NCBI RefSeq assembly: GCF_000744375.1
Contig: NZ_JQLU01000005.1
Coordinates: 1,116,001 to 1,180,000, forward strand
Reading direction: 5' to 3'
From: Carnobacterium gallinarum DSM 4847
Lineage (GTDB): Bacteria; Bacillota; Bacilli; Lactobacillales; Carnobacteriaceae
DNA: 64,000 bases
Positions 8,359 to 17,819 of this stretch are shown here, piece by piece. The position numbers and the translations under genes were made by a program. The notes under the pieces were generated by a model. That model was given only the letters and a program-made list of their open reading frames with translations, ran no database searches and was not told where the DNA came from. The stretch's first letter is position 1; the number at the start of each line of letters is the position of its first letter.

Positions 8359-9486
8359 TTGACTAAATATTGGTTATTTTTATATAAAACTACTATCCGC
8401 AATAAATTTAATTTTATCCCTATTGCCATTCTTATCCTTTTAACAATCGCTTTACTATGGCTGAATGCAACGCTAACTGCTAGCAATGGCTTTATCCCTA
8501 TGATACGTATGCAAAATGCCGACAATAAAAATTCATTTAGTGACAATAAAGAAGTAAATCTGATGATACAAGAACAAATCGCTAGTAACGAGCGAGTGAT
8601 TGAATTAGCCGAAAAAAATGATTGGAAAGCCGCTTTAACCTTACAACTAAAAGTACTTGAGGAGACAGATATCAAACTAGTTGAAAATGAAAGCCAACCT
8701 GTGCCAATTGAGTTAAAAAAAAGTATTCTAGGAAAAAAAGCAATCTATCAATATTTAGTAAAAAACAATCTAAAACTAGATACGTTAGAAAGGGAAACTC
8801 AAGGATTTCCCTTTGTCTTCAGAGTTATCGCTAGTCTCTTTCCGTCCGTTGTCATCCTATGTATCATTGCACTTCTAACTAATTTATTTACAGAAAATTT
8901 TAAACAAGGGATTAACTTAGATGATCTATTTCCTCTAAAAAAGCAATATCTACTGACAAGTAAACTAGGTTTTGGGATTTTAGCAGCCAGCACAGTTTAT
9001 GCAATAATCTTACTGATTTCCTTTGTTTCTGCCACAATTATAAATGGATCCAATTCACTGAATTATCCCGCTCTCTTAAACACTCCTAGCTTCATTGATA
9101 TCCGACCAATCGGTTCTTTAATAGCTGAAGCTCTATTCCTACAATTTTTATGTATCATCTTTTTAGTTTTATTTGTTTATATCCTTGCACAATTAACGAA
9201 AAATAAAGTCGCAACCTTATTTATCAGCGTATTTATTATCTGCGGCTTAGTATTAACCGTAACGAAAGTGCAACCTTTAGCCTTTATAGCTCATAGAATC
9301 CCATTTGTTTATTTTAATACAATTGATATCTTGCTACAGAATTCTTCCTATATAACAAATAATCCAAAGGTCACATGGATTACTGGAATTACTACATTAT
9401 TGATTTCTATTTTAGCTGAATTAATTATTGTTATTTTATTAAATTATAAACCCAGAAACAAGAAGATTCCTTTATTTGAAAGATAA
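8359..9486 (+). CDS. ABC transporter permease (second paralogue)
   Basis: The protein is a close copy of the preceding permease (KNNLKLDTLERETQGFPFVF against KNNLKPNILTIENQGFPYLF; NLFTENFKQG is conserved in both) with the same topology. A longer start at TTG 8344 is possible, but TTG 8359 aligns with the start of the paralogue (MTKYWLFLYK against MTNYWLFLLK) and has GGGGGA at the right distance, giving 375 residues. It differs mainly in the extracytoplasmic region (about residues 40-90), where it is shorter. It is the last gene of the exporter operon. Confidence 0.78.
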   Translation: MTKYWLFLYKTTIRNKFNFIPIAILILLTIALLWLNATLTASNGFIPMIRMQNADNKNSFSDNKEVNLMIQEQIASNERVIELAEKNDWKAALTLQLKVLEETDIKLVENESQPVPIELKKSILGKKAIYQYLVKNNLKLDTLERETQGFPFVFRVIASLFPSVVILCIIALLTNLFTENFKQGINLDDLFPLKKQYLLTSKLGFGILAASTVYAIILLISFVSATIINGSNSLNYPALLNTPSFIDIRPIGSLIAEALFLQFLCIIFLVLFVYILAQLTKNKVATLFISVFIICGLVLTVTKVQPLAFIAHRIPFVYFNTIDILLQNSSYITNNPKVTWITGITTLLISILAELIIVILLNYKPRNKKIPLFER

Positions 9487-9530
9487 CTCAATAAAAAAAT
9501 AATTGCTTTTTTCAACCTTTATACAAACTC

Positions 9531-9568
9531 AGAGCGTGAAACAAAATTGATTTTTTGTCTCACGCTCT
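9531..9568. terminator. Hairpin between the ABC operon and maeE
   Basis: AGAGCGTGAAACAAAA pairs with TTTTGTCTCACGCTCT with one mismatch. It lies between two converging genes and can serve both, although the flanking T-runs are weak. Confidence 0.6.
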
Positions 9569-9582
9569 CCTTACATGCTTTG

Positions 9583-10746
9583 TTATTTCACAGCTTTTCT
9601 AACGCTATCTGCTACAATATCTGATACGCCTGGTGTAAACACATCTGGCATAATATAATCAACATTTAATTGTTCATCTGTTACGACACTAGCAATTCCT
9701 TGTGCTGCGGCAATCTGCATTTCCACTGTAATATCATTCGCACGTGCATCTAACGCACCACGGAAAATCCCTGGGAAAGCCAAAACATTATTGATTTGGT
9801 TAGGGAAATCACTACGCCCTGTTCCAACAATATAAGCACCACCGGCTTTGGCTTCATCTGGGAAGATTTCTGGTGTTGGATTTGCCATTGCGAAGATCAT
9901 TGGTTTGTCGTTCATATGCTGAATCCACTCTTTTTTCAAGACTCCTGGAGCTGAAACGCCTACAAAGACATCCGCTCCTTTTAGCGCATCTTCCAGTGTT
10001 CCAGTTCGGTGTTCTAGATTCGTTACTTTAGCAATCGCTGCATGATGCGCAGGAAGATTAGGATCTGTTTCTGAGATAATCCCCGTTTTATCAACAATCG
10101 TTACATGTTTCACGCCTGCTGCTAGGAACATTTTGCTAATCGCTGTTCCTGCCGCACCGCCACCGTTTACTACTGCTTGAATTTCATCTATTTTTTTGCC
10201 TGTCAAACGCAAGCCATTGTACAATGCTGCTAATACAATAATCGCTGTTCCATGTTGATCGTCATGAAATACAGGAATATCTAACATTTTCTTTAATCGT
10301 TCCTCAATTTCAAAACAGCGTGGAGCACTGATATCTTCCAGATTAATCCCACCAAATGAAGGGGCAATCGCAGCAATATGAGAAATAATTTCTTCTACAT
10401 CTTGAGTAGCCAACGAAATCGGCACCGCATTAACATTAGCAAATCGTTTGAATAACGCTGCTTTTCCTTCCATTACTGGGATTGCTGCTTCTGGTCCAAT
10501 ATTCCCTAAGCCTAAAACTGCCGAACCATCCGTCACTACCGCTACCATATTGCGTTTAGTTGTATAATCATACACTTTTTCTGGATTCTCAGCGATTGCT
10601 GTACAAACTGCTGCTACTCCTGGTGTATAAGCAATACTCAAATCTTCCATCGTTTCAATTGGAACCGTTGGGATTATCTCTAATTTTCCGCCTTTTTCCT
10701 TGCTGATTGCTAGCGCTTTTGCTTTTACATCTGTCATCTGATCCAT
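9583..10746 (-). CDS. maeE: Malic enzyme (oxaloacetate-decarboxylating)
   Basis: This 387-residue cytoplasmic enzyme converts L-malate to pyruvate and CO2 with reduction of NAD(P)+. It has the malic signature with tyrosine (AYTPGVA, about residue 39), [18 protein letters not shown], the metal site [10 protein letters not shown] (about 162-171) and a Rossmann motif [10 protein letters not shown] (about 192-201), followed by MANPTPEI. The length fits the short bacterial malic enzymes. It lies downstream of the malate transporter, 63 bases away on the same strand, and next to a divergent MaeK/MaeR pair, which is the known mae locus arrangement in lactic acid bacteria. The GAGGGAGA upstream could serve either the first ATG or the in-frame ATG three codons later. 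Confidence 0.93.
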   Translation of the reverse strand: MDQMTDVKAKALAISKEKGGKLEIIPTVPIETMEDLSIAYTPGVAAVCTAIAENPEKVYDYTTKRNMVAVVTDGSAVLGLGNIGPEAAIPVMEGKAALFKRFANVNAVPISLATQDVEEIISHIAAIAPSFGGINLEDISAPRCFEIEERLKKMLDIPVFHDDQHGTAIIVLAALYNGLRLTGKKIDEIQAVVNGGGAAGTAISKMFLAAGVKHVTIVDKTGIISETDPNLPAHHAAIAKVTNLEHRTGTLEDALKGADVFVGVSAPGVLKKEWIQHMNDKPMIFAMANPTPEIFPDEAKAGGAYIVGTGRSDFPNQINNVLAFPGIFRGALDARANDITVEMQIAAAQGIASVVTDEQLNVDYIMPDVFTPGVSDIVADSVRKAVK

Positions 10747-10809
10747 TCTCCCTCTCTACGTATCTTTATTTATAAAATCTTACCTTAATCCTACTAAATT
10801 ATCTACTAT

Positions 10810-12135
10810 TTAGAATAAAAAACGCATTAATGCTGTCATAGAAATTACTGTAATTGCACCACCTAAACGCGTTGCTACTTGGGCAAATGGCATTAAGTTC
10901 ATTCGATTTGATGCAGATAGAATTGCTACGTCGCCAGTTCCACCCATCCCACTTTGACATGCTGTAATAATCGCGGCTTCAATTGGATACATATTCATTT
11001 TTCCACCAACAAAATAACCAGTTAAAACGACTGTTAATACAACAGAGATTACTACTACAAAATATTGCCAAGATAGCATTCCAACAACATCTTTCAACGG
11101 GATATATAACATTCCTAAACCAACCATTAATGGGAAGGTAAAGTTTGCAGAAATAAATTTGTACAATTGTTTTGACCCTTTTTCGATATCACCTGGTAAT
11201 ACACTCAAGTATTTCAATAAAGCAGCTACTAGAATCATTAAGACTGGGCCAGGAAAACCGGTAAATTTTTGTAAAAGTCCGCCAGTAATAAATAACGTAC
11301 AAGCAACCAATACACCTGCGCCCATTAATTTGACATCTAAAGGACTTGTGTCTTCCTTCATAGCATCTGCCATATCATCGCCGTCTTTGAATTTTACAAG
11401 TTGTCCCTGCCCACATTTGTCTGGGCGTTTTTCACCTAAGCGATTCAAGATTCCTGAACTAATAATAGCAAAGAAATTCCCAATAATAGTGGCTGGAATT
11501 AATTGTCCGACTAATTGCTCACTTGGAATTCCTGTAATGGCGCTATATCCTAACGATAGTGGTAAGATTCCCTCACCAATTCCTCCAGAAATAATTGGCG
11601 TCACAATATAAAACAATGTATGCTCAAAACCTAAGCCTAACAACGTTCCAATCGTAGTTCCAACAACTAAAGCTAGAATCATTCCACATGCCATTGGAAT
11701 AATCATCCGCATCAAACCTTGAACTAATATTTTGCGATGCATTCCTAAAATACTACCACACACTAGACAAGCAATATAAAAATATAAAAAATTTGCTTGC
11801 TTCATTAACATATCCGTTGCTGCTAATGTATTGGCATTAAAAAAATTAAAGAATACCAAGATTGACGGAATCATTAAAGAAAAAATTGCTGATCCACCAA
11901 AGTTTTTTAATCCTGGAATACTTCCGCCAATTCCACCTAAAAACCAACCTAAACTTAAAATAATAGCAAATCCACCTAACATATTGACTGGTAATTCTTC
12001 AAAATAAGCTGATAACATAATCACGATGGCCATTGCCAGATAAGCTGGTAATGGAATAGCACCAACTTTTACTTTTTTAAACTTCTCAAAAAAGTTTAAC
12101 GATTTCACGTCTTCCATTTCGTTTGTAACACGCAT
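10810..12135 (-). CDS. maeP: Malate transporter, 2-hydroxycarboxylate transporter (2HCT/CitP) family
   Basis: The 441-residue protein has about 11 hydrophobic segments and the two conserved GGxG-type re-entrant motifs of 2HCT carriers (SGGIGEGILPLSLGY near residue 184 and QSGMGGTGDVAILSAS near 391). Family members carry malate or citrate across the membrane. Coupling with the next gene, malic enzyme, indicates malate. The start ATG follows GGAGG by seven bases. A possible cre site and repeated TTTAA motifs lie upstream, suggesting catabolite repression plus MaeR activation. Confidence 0.92.
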   Translation of the reverse strand: MRVTNEMEDVKSLNFFEKFKKVKVGAIPLPAYLAMAIVIMLSAYFEELPVNMLGGFAIILSLGWFLGGIGGSIPGLKNFGGSAIFSLMIPSILVFFNFFNANTLAATDMLMKQANFLYFYIACLVCGSILGMHRKILVQGLMRMIIPMACGMILALVVGTTIGTLLGLGFEHTLFYIVTPIISGGIGEGILPLSLGYSAITGIPSEQLVGQLIPATIIGNFFAIISSGILNRLGEKRPDKCGQGQLVKFKDGDDMADAMKEDTSPLDVKLMGAGVLVACTLFITGGLLQKFTGFPGPVLMILVAALLKYLSVLPGDIEKGSKQLYKFISANFTFPLMVGLGMLYIPLKDVVGMLSWQYFVVVISVVLTVVLTGYFVGGKMNMYPIEAAIITACQSGMGGTGDVAILSASNRMNLMPFAQVATRLGGAITVISMTALMRFLF

Positions 12136-12153
12136 GCTTCTTCCTCCTTTTAT

Positions 12154-12167
12154 ATAAAGCGCTTTCT
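12154..12167. promoter_or_regulatory. Candidate cre (CcpA) site upstream of maeP
   Basis: ATAAAGCGCTTTCT contains the palindrome AAAGCGCTTT and matches the cre consensus with about three deviations. Its position between the divergent maeP and maeK genes, close to maeP, fits carbon catabolite repression of malate use. Confidence 0.45.
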
Positions 12168-12209
12168 TTCACGCTTTTAGTATAACTAGGAATCGAAACT
12201 TAAAATAGA

Positions 12210-12238
12210 TTATTTAACTAATTTAAGTGTTGTTTAAT
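12210..12238. promoter_or_regulatory. Candidate MaeR binding repeats
   Basis: TTATTTAA (12210-12217), TAATTTAA (12219-12226) and TGTTTAAT (12231-12238) place a TTTAA core at intervals of 9-11 bp between the divergent genes. From memory, MaeR of Lactobacillus binds direct TTATTWAA repeats, so this is a plausible operator. Confidence 0.45.
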
Positions 12239-12268
12239 TACTTTAAGCTCATTTCTAGTAACCTTCCA

Positions 12269-12277
12269 TGCTATACT
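12269..12277 (+). promoter_or_regulatory. Extended -10 promoter of maeKR
   Basis: TGCTATACT is an extended -10 element about 50 bases upstream of the maeK start; no good -35 is visible, as is usual for extended -10 promoters. Confidence 0.5.
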
Positions 12278-12326
12278 ATATTAGAAGAAATTTCTTCATT
12301 TTTTACATAAAGGAGCTAAATTAGCG

Positions 12327-13886
12327 ATGAAAAGAATGAAAAAAGGACAACGTTTGTGGATGAAACTAACCTTAATGGTACTTCTAACCGTATTCGTGAC
12401 TTTATTTGCCCTCTATTTCCTATTAAATCAGCAAATTGCCAAATCGGTTCGTAAAGATGAAGAAGTCCATTTGCTAAAAATCGCCCGCACGATTGCTAAA
12501 TATCCATTGGTCCATGAAGCGCTAATAGAGAATAAAACATCTGCAGAACTTCAAAATTACGCCAATGAAATGCAGGAGAATTATGATTTAGATTTTGTTG
12601 TTGTAATGACAATGGACCATCTTCGTTTAACGCATCCAGATGCTAAAAAAATTAATCAACATTTTCAAGGTGGTGACGAAGAGCTGGCCATTCATGGTAA
12701 GGAATCAACTTCCACTGCCAAAGGAACATTAGGTGAGTCCCTACGTGGCTTTGTCCCTGTTTTTGATGATAATGGTCGAGAAATTGGAGTTATCGCTCTA
12801 GGGATTAAAACAACTACAATCAAATTGCTTTCAAAAGAAACAATGAAACCGTTCACTTTAAGTTTAATGCTAGCCTTTTCCTTTGGCTTAGCTGCTGCGA
12901 TGTTTACAGCTTACACGCTGAAAAAGCAAATGTATGATTTAGAACCTCAAGAAATCGCTCGTTTATTGGAAGAACGTAACGCTATGCTAGACTATACAAA
13001 AGACGCCATTATTGTAACCGACAAGGAAAATAAAATTATTCTCTCTAACTTTGAGGCGAAACGAATCTTTAATTTGATTTCAGAAGAAAAAGATTTGCCC
13101 ATTGAAGGTGGTTCAATTAAAGATTTTCTGCCTGACGTCAAAGATATTCCCGAAATCAGTGCAGATTACCAAACAATTGACAAATTATATCATCAAAATG
13201 GAGTGGATTATTTACTTTCAGCTGCTCCAATTCTTGTTCGTAAAAAAGTCATCGGGCAAATTATTACCTTACGTGATGCTACGGAACTTTATTTATTAAC
13301 TGATCAATTGTTTAACACAACAGCCTATGCCACTTCTCTACAGGCACAATCCCATGATTTTCTCAATAAACTTCATGTGATTTACGGTTTAACTGATTTA
13401 GAAGATTACGATCAGCTAATGAGCTACCTTGAAAAAATCTTAGAACCTGAACAGGAATTTTCACAACGAATGGTTTATTTAGTTCATAATCCTGTTATTG
13501 CGGGATTTCTGATTGGCGAACGAAGTAAATTCTCTGAAAAAGGTGATCCATTTATGATTGAGGTGTACCCAGATATCCCTACAACCAATCAAAATGAAAA
13601 CGTTCAGTATTGGATTAGCTTAATTCGTTTTCTAAATCATTTTATTTTGGAAAATCAACTAGCAGAGCAGCTACAAGTTCGCTTAGGATTTTGGAATCAA
13701 CAGTTGCAAACAACTTATGAATTACGAATTGAGACCACTCTTCAAACAGAGCTTTTAACGAAAATCAAAGGCCGTTATTTTAGTAGTCTTTTGACATTTT
13801 TAGCTGGTGAATTAGAAATTGAATATACTGAAGAATGGCTAAAATTATCATTTCATACGATTTATTTAAAGGAGGACGAAATCTGA
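12327..13886 (+). CDS. maeK: Malate sensor histidine kinase MaeK (CitA/DcuS type) with degenerate ATPase domain
   Basis: The 519-residue protein has a transmembrane helix at about 13-32, an extracytoplasmic Cache/PAS-like sensor (about 35-170), a second helix (about 172-195), a cytoplasmic PAS domain (about 215-330) and the CitA/DcuS-type phospho-acceptor box QSHDFLNKLHVIYGL (His near 346). The last 130 residues should be the HATPase domain, yet no N-box (usually GNLIENA), no DxGxG and no G2 box can be seen; the corresponding text reads ISLIRFLNHFILENQLAEQ and LEIEYTEEWLKLSFHTIY. Another frame does not restore them. The ribosome binding site is AAGGAG. It overlaps maeR by one base. Neighbours make malate sensing the likely role. 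Confidence 0.85.
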   Translation: MKRMKKGQRLWMKLTLMVLLTVFVTLFALYFLLNQQIAKSVRKDEEVHLLKIARTIAKYPLVHEALIENKTSAELQNYANEMQENYDLDFVVVMTMDHLRLTHPDAKKINQHFQGGDEELAIHGKESTSTAKGTLGESLRGFVPVFDDNGREIGVIALGIKTTTIKLLSKETMKPFTLSLMLAFSFGLAAAMFTAYTLKKQMYDLEPQEIARLLEERNAMLDYTKDAIIVTDKENKIILSNFEAKRIFNLISEEKDLPIEGGSIKDFLPDVKDIPEISADYQTIDKLYHQNGVDYLLSAAPILVRKKVIGQIITLRDATELYLLTDQLFNTTAYATSLQAQSHDFLNKLHVIYGLTDLEDYDQLMSYLEKILEPEQEFSQRMVYLVHNPVIAGFLIGERSKFSEKGDPFMIEVYPDIPTTNQNENVQYWISLIRFLNHFILENQLAEQLQVRLGFWNQQLQTTYELRIETTLQTELLTKIKGRYFSSLLTFLAGELEIEYTEEWLKLSFHTIYLKEDEI

Positions 13887-14575
13887 TGTACCGTGTTTTA
13901 ATTGTGGAAGATGACCCAATGGTGTTATCGATTAATCAACGTTATTTAGAAAAAATTCCTGGTTTTGTTGTTGCCGATACTGCAACTGGTTACTCAGAAG
14001 CGATTCAATTAACTAGTAAACACCGTTATGAATTGATTTTAGTAGATATCCATCTAAAGGAAGGCAATGGCTTAACATTGATTAAAACGTTGCGGAATCG
14101 GAATTATCCTGCTGAACTTATCATGATTACAGCTGCTAGCGAACAAGAGGCTATTCGGCTGAGTTTGCAATATGGAGTAACTGATTATATTCTAAAGCCA
14201 TTTCAATTTACACGCTTTAAAAAAAGCATCGCTCTCTTTCAACAACGACAAGAATTATTAAAGGATTCTACTACGATTACTCAGGAACAATTAGATGCCT
14301 TACATTTTTCCAACCCAATCCATCCAAAATTGACAGAAACCGCCGTTACTTTGGATAAAGGTCTAACTCAACCGACATTAGATTTAATAGTGAAGCTCAT
14401 CCGACAACAAGCAGCCGGTTTTACTGTTTCTGATTTGACCAATGCAACCAATCTATCGCATGTTTCTGTCCGCAAATATTTGCATTATTTGGAAGGTAAT
14501 GGCGTGATAAAAATGAAATTAGAATATGGAACAGTCGGACGACCAACTAGCTTGTATTATTTAATTGAAACATAA
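13886..14575 (+). CDS. maeR: Malate response regulator MaeR (CitB/DcuR type)
   Basis: The chosen start is the ATG that overlaps the maeK stop (TGATG), preceded by GGAGG; it gives 229 residues beginning MYRVLIVEDDPMV. Residues 1-120 form a receiver domain with acidic pocket EDD, phospho-acceptor Asp in LILVDIHLKEG (about residue 54), a Thr/Ala pair in IMITAAS and Lys in ILKPF. The C-terminal part (about 160-229) holds a helix-turn-helix (FTVSDLTNATNLSHVSVRKY) ending in the GRPTSLYYL segment typical of CitB-family regulators. It should activate maePE. Translational coupling with maeK is clear. Confidence 0.92.
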   Translation: MYRVLIVEDDPMVLSINQRYLEKIPGFVVADTATGYSEAIQLTSKHRYELILVDIHLKEGNGLTLIKTLRNRNYPAELIMITAASEQEAIRLSLQYGVTDYILKPFQFTRFKKSIALFQQRQELLKDSTTITQEQLDALHFSNPIHPKLTETAVTLDKGLTQPTLDLIVKLIRQQAAGFTVSDLTNATNLSHVSVRKYLHYLEGNGVIKMKLEYGTVGRPTSLYYLIET

Positions 14576-14577
14576 AA

Positions 14578-14619
14578 AAAGCGATTGCTTTAGGAATTCA
14601 TTATCCTTAGCAACCGCTT
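14578..14619. terminator. Bidirectional terminator between maeR and purA
   Basis: GCGATTGCTTTAGGA pairs with TCCTTAGCAACCGC. On the minus strand it is followed by seven T residues, giving a good purA terminator. Confidence 0.75.
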
Positions 14620-14633
14620 CTTCATTTGGTTTA

Positions 14634-15926
14634 TTAAATTTGTGCCCAAACACTTTCTAGGACATTTGTTTGATTACGGTCTGGACCAACTGAGAATGTT
14701 GAAATACGGACGCCAACTAATTCAGAAACACGGTGCACATAGTTACGTGCATTTTGTGGTAACTCTTCTAGAGTACGGCAACCTGTAATATCTTCACTCC
14801 AACCAGGTAATTCTTCATAAATCGGAGTACATTCAGCTAACTCTTTCAAGCTCGCTGGATAATGGAAGATTGTCTCACCATTACGTTCATATGATGTACA
14901 AATCTTAACCGTTTCTAAACCACTTAACACATCGATTGAATTCAATGATAAATTAGTAATTCCAGAAACGCGTTTTGCATGACGCATCACAACTGTATCA
15001 AACCAACCAACTCGACGTGGACGACCAGTTGTTGTACCATATTCTTTTCCAACTTCACGAATTTGTTGACCCGTTTCATCAAATAATTCAGTTGGGAAAG
15101 GACCATCACCAACACGACTAGTATACGCTTTACAAACACCAACGACTTTATCGATTTTAGAAGGACCAACGCCACTCCCAATCGTTACGCCACCAGCAAC
15201 AGGATTAGATGACGTTACAAATGGATAAGTTCCTTGATCGATATCCAACATAACCCCTTGTGCGCCTTCAAATAAAACACGTTTGCCATCATCTAAAGCA
15301 TCATTTAAGATTACTGAAGTATCGCATACATATTTTTTAATTTGTTGGCCATATTCATAATATTCTTCAAAAATATCATCAAATTCAAGTGGAGTTGAAT
15401 CAAACATTTTAACAAATTGACGATTTTTTTCTTCAAGATTAATTTTTAAACGTTCTTCAAAAATTTCTTTATCTAATAAATCAGCAACACGAATCCCTAC
15501 ACGAGCAGCCTTATCCATATAAGCTGGTCCGATTCCTTTAATTGTTGTTCCAATTTTTTGATCGCCTTTTGAATCCTCTTGCAATTGATCTAATTTAATA
15601 TGATAAGGAAGAATAACATGCGCCCGATCAGAAATACGTAAATTATCAGTATCAATATTTTTTTCTTTCAAGTAAGCTAATTCTGTAACTAACGATTTTG
15701 GATTCACTACAACGCCGTTTCCAATTACGCTAATCTTCTCCTTATAGAAAATACCAGAAGGAATTAAATGTAACTTATAAGTAACACCATCAAATTTAAT
15801 TGTGTGACCAGCATTATCGCCACCTTGATAACGTGCAATAACTTCCGCATTCTCACTTAGAAAATCTGTAATTTTACCTTTTCCTTCATCGCCCCATTGC
15901 GTACCAACAACTACTACTGAAGACAT
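14634..15926 (-). CDS. purA: Adenylosuccinate synthetase
   Basis: The 430-residue enzyme joins IMP and aspartate with GTP hydrolysis, the first step towards AMP. It begins [20 protein letters not shown], which contains the GDEGKGK nucleotide loop and catalytic Asp, has NAGHT, the IMP-binding [17 protein letters not shown], and ends with the usual [11 protein letters not shown]. The start ATG follows GAGGTGTTCAT. It is a single gene with its own promoter and three upstream PurBox-like sites. Confidence 0.97.
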   Translation of the reverse strand: MSSVVVVGTQWGDEGKGKITDFLSENAEVIARYQGGDNAGHTIKFDGVTYKLHLIPSGIFYKEKISVIGNGVVVNPKSLVTELAYLKEKNIDTDNLRISDRAHVILPYHIKLDQLQEDSKGDQKIGTTIKGIGPAYMDKAARVGIRVADLLDKEIFEERLKINLEEKNRQFVKMFDSTPLEFDDIFEEYYEYGQQIKKYVCDTSVILNDALDDGKRVLFEGAQGVMLDIDQGTYPFVTSSNPVAGGVTIGSGVGPSKIDKVVGVCKAYTSRVGDGPFPTELFDETGQQIREVGKEYGTTTGRPRRVGWFDTVVMRHAKRVSGITNLSLNSIDVLSGLETVKICTSYERNGETIFHYPASLKELAECTPIYEELPGWSEDITGCRTLEELPQNARNYVHRVSELVGVRISTFSVGPDRNQTNVLESVWAQI

Positions 15927-15973
15927 ATGAACACCTCATTAATTTTTTTAGTATCAATAACAAATACCATCTA

Positions 15974-16002
15974 ATTCTAGCAGTTTCTTTTACCAGATTC
16001 AA
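15974..16002 (-). promoter_or_regulatory. purA promoter
   Basis: On the minus strand, -35 TTGAAT and -10 TAGAAT are separated by 17 bases, ending about 48 bases before the purA ATG. Confidence 0.6.
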
Positions 16003-16009
16003 GCTAAAA

Positions 16010-16107
16010 ACGAATATTTAATTTTTTTATTATGATTTTTTTCTAAATTTACGAACATTTATTTTTGTTTTTTTTAAAATCAAGCAAATTTACGAACATT
16101 TATTTTT
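16010..16107. promoter_or_regulatory. Three PurBox-like sites spaced 41 bp upstream of purA
   Basis: AAATTTACGAACATTTATTT occurs twice (16045 and 16086 onward); ACGAAC begins at 16051 and 16092, and the weaker ACGAATATTT begins at 16010. All are 41 bp apart and in the same orientation. They resemble the Gram-positive PurR box (AWWWCCGAACWWT). The rest of the 15927-16206 spacer is AT-rich and has no ORF. Confidence 0.55.
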
Positions 16108-16206
16108 TATAGTGAATACAACTAAATTAGTTGACCATATTTATACACCTTAAATAAATCACTTAAGTTGTTTTTAATGTTCATTCTATTTAAATAATTT
16201 AATAAC

Positions 16207-16250
16207 AAAAAAACGATTATCTATAGAATACTAATCTACAAATAATCGCT
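16207..16250 (-). terminator. dnaB terminator
   Basis: On the minus strand, AGCGATTATTTGTAG and CTATAGATAATCG form a stem followed by seven T residues, 15 bases after the dnaB stop codon. Confidence 0.7.
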
Positions 16251-16264
16251 ATTTATTCAGTTCA

Positions 16265-17644
16265 TTACGGTTCTGGGCGATAAGAAATCGACGTAAATTT
16301 ATTGTATTCCTTAACAAACAATAATTTAACCGTTCCTCGTGCACCACTCCGGTTTTTTTCTATAATGACTTCTATAATATTGTCTTCGCCAGCTTCATCA
16401 TGATCTTGATCACCGTCATCTTCTCCACCTTCACGATCATAATAATCTTCGCGATATAGAAAAGCTACGATATCTGCATCTTGCTCAATTGATCCCGATT
16501 CACGAATATCACTCATTACCGGACGCTTATCTTGACGTTGCTCTACTCCACGAGACAATTGCGATAGTGCGATAACAGGAACTTTTAATTCCTTCGCCAA
16601 CTTCTTCAACTGACGTGAAATCTCCGATACCTCTTGTTGACGACTTTCTTTACCACTGCCCTCAATCAATTGCAAATAATCAATTAAAATCAAGCCAATA
16701 CCGCCTTTTTCTTGAGCCAATCTTCGACATTTTGCTCGAATTTCAGCAATCCGAATCCCTGCTGTATCATCAATATAAATACTAGCCTTAGACAAGCTTC
16801 CCATTGCAACAATCAAATTCTGCCATTCTTCTTCGTTCAAATTACCTGTACGTAAGTGGCTAGCATCAATGTTCCCCTCTGCACAAAGCATCCGGTTTAC
16901 TAAAGATTCCGCACCCATTTCCAGACTAAAAATAGCTACTGTTTCATCAGTTTTTGTTCCAATATTTTGCGCAATATTTAATGCGAAGGCCGTTTTCCCT
17001 ACCGCTGGACGCGCTGCTAAAATAATCAGTTCTTCTTTTTGCAAGCCTGCAGTCATTTGATCTAATGCCTGATATCCAGTAGGCAAACCTGTAATTTCTT
17101 CATCATTTTGATAGAGTTGATCAATTTTAGCAATTGATGAGTTTAAGACATCTGAAATCGCCAAAAAACCTGTGCTATTCCGTCTCTCCGAAACTTCTAG
17201 AATACTTCGCTCAGCTTGATCTAAAATCGCGCTCAGCTCTTCTCCCTCTTCAAATCCTTGAGTTACAATATCCGTAGCCGTATGAATTAATTTTCTAAGA
17301 ATTGATTTTCCTTCAATGATTTTAGCATAATGTTCCATATTGGCTGCCGTTGGAACGGCCACTGCTAATTCAGCCAGATAAGTCATTCCACCAACATCTT
17401 CTAGTTGATTTTGACTTTCTAAATTATTCATAACCGTGACGATATCAATCGCTTCATTACGATTATTTAAGTCAATCATCGTTTGAAAAATTAATTGATG
17501 CCCACGACGATAAAAATCTTGTGGCTCTAGAAATTCTAAAGCACCTACGACTGTATCAGGATCAAGAAAAATAGCACCTAAAACAGCTTGCTCAGCCTCA
17601 ATACTTTGAGGTGGCAATCGATCTTGAAAAGCTTCATTTACCAA
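16265..17644 (-). CDS. dnaB: Replicative DNA helicase DnaB (DnaC of Bacillus)
   Basis: The 459-residue hexameric helicase unwinds DNA at the fork. The N-terminal domain starts PPQSIEAEQAVLGAIFLDPD; the C-terminal RecA-like ATPase has Walker A AARPAVGKTAFALN (about residues 208-221), FSLEM, LILIDYLQLI (Walker B) and ALSQLSRGVEQR. The acidic insert GGEDDGDQDHDEAGED near residue 405-420 is a common variable part. It follows rplI by 175 bases with a terminator between them, which separates their transcription. Length fits the family. Confidence 0.97.
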   Translation of the reverse strand: MVNEAFQDRLPPQSIEAEQAVLGAIFLDPDTVVGALEFLEPQDFYRRGHQLIFQTMIDLNNRNEAIDIVTVMNNLESQNQLEDVGGMTYLAELAVAVPTAANMEHYAKIIEGKSILRKLIHTATDIVTQGFEEGEELSAILDQAERSILEVSERRNSTGFLAISDVLNSSIAKIDQLYQNDEEITGLPTGYQALDQMTAGLQKEELIILAARPAVGKTAFALNIAQNIGTKTDETVAIFSLEMGAESLVNRMLCAEGNIDASHLRTGNLNEEEWQNLIVAMGSLSKASIYIDDTAGIRIAEIRAKCRRLAQEKGGIGLILIDYLQLIEGSGKESRQQEVSEISRQLKKLAKELKVPVIALSQLSRGVEQRQDKRPVMSDIRESGSIEQDADIVAFLYREDYYDREGGEDDGDQDHDEAGEDNIIEVIIEKNRSGARGTVKLLFVKEYNKFTSISYRPEP

Positions 17645-17755
17645 TTCTTATCTTCCTTTCGTCAGTCAATTTCGTTCTACTAAAAAGTTTCCAGTCTTCC
17701 TATTTTACCTCAAATTCTGGATTTATACAATTAACAATCCCATGAGTCTCACGCT

Positions 17756-17793
17756 AAAAAAATCCAAGAACCTAATAACGATTCTTGAATTTC
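17756..17793 (-). terminator. rplI terminator
   Basis: On the minus strand, TTCAAGAATCG and GGTTCTTGG pair over a short loop and are followed by ATTTTTTT. Confidence 0.7.
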
Positions 17794-17819
17794 CATTAAT
17801 CTATTCTAATAGATATCTA

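Noticed and set aside
11159-11611. 150-codon frame opposite maeP
   Set aside because: Antisense shadow of a clear transporter gene.
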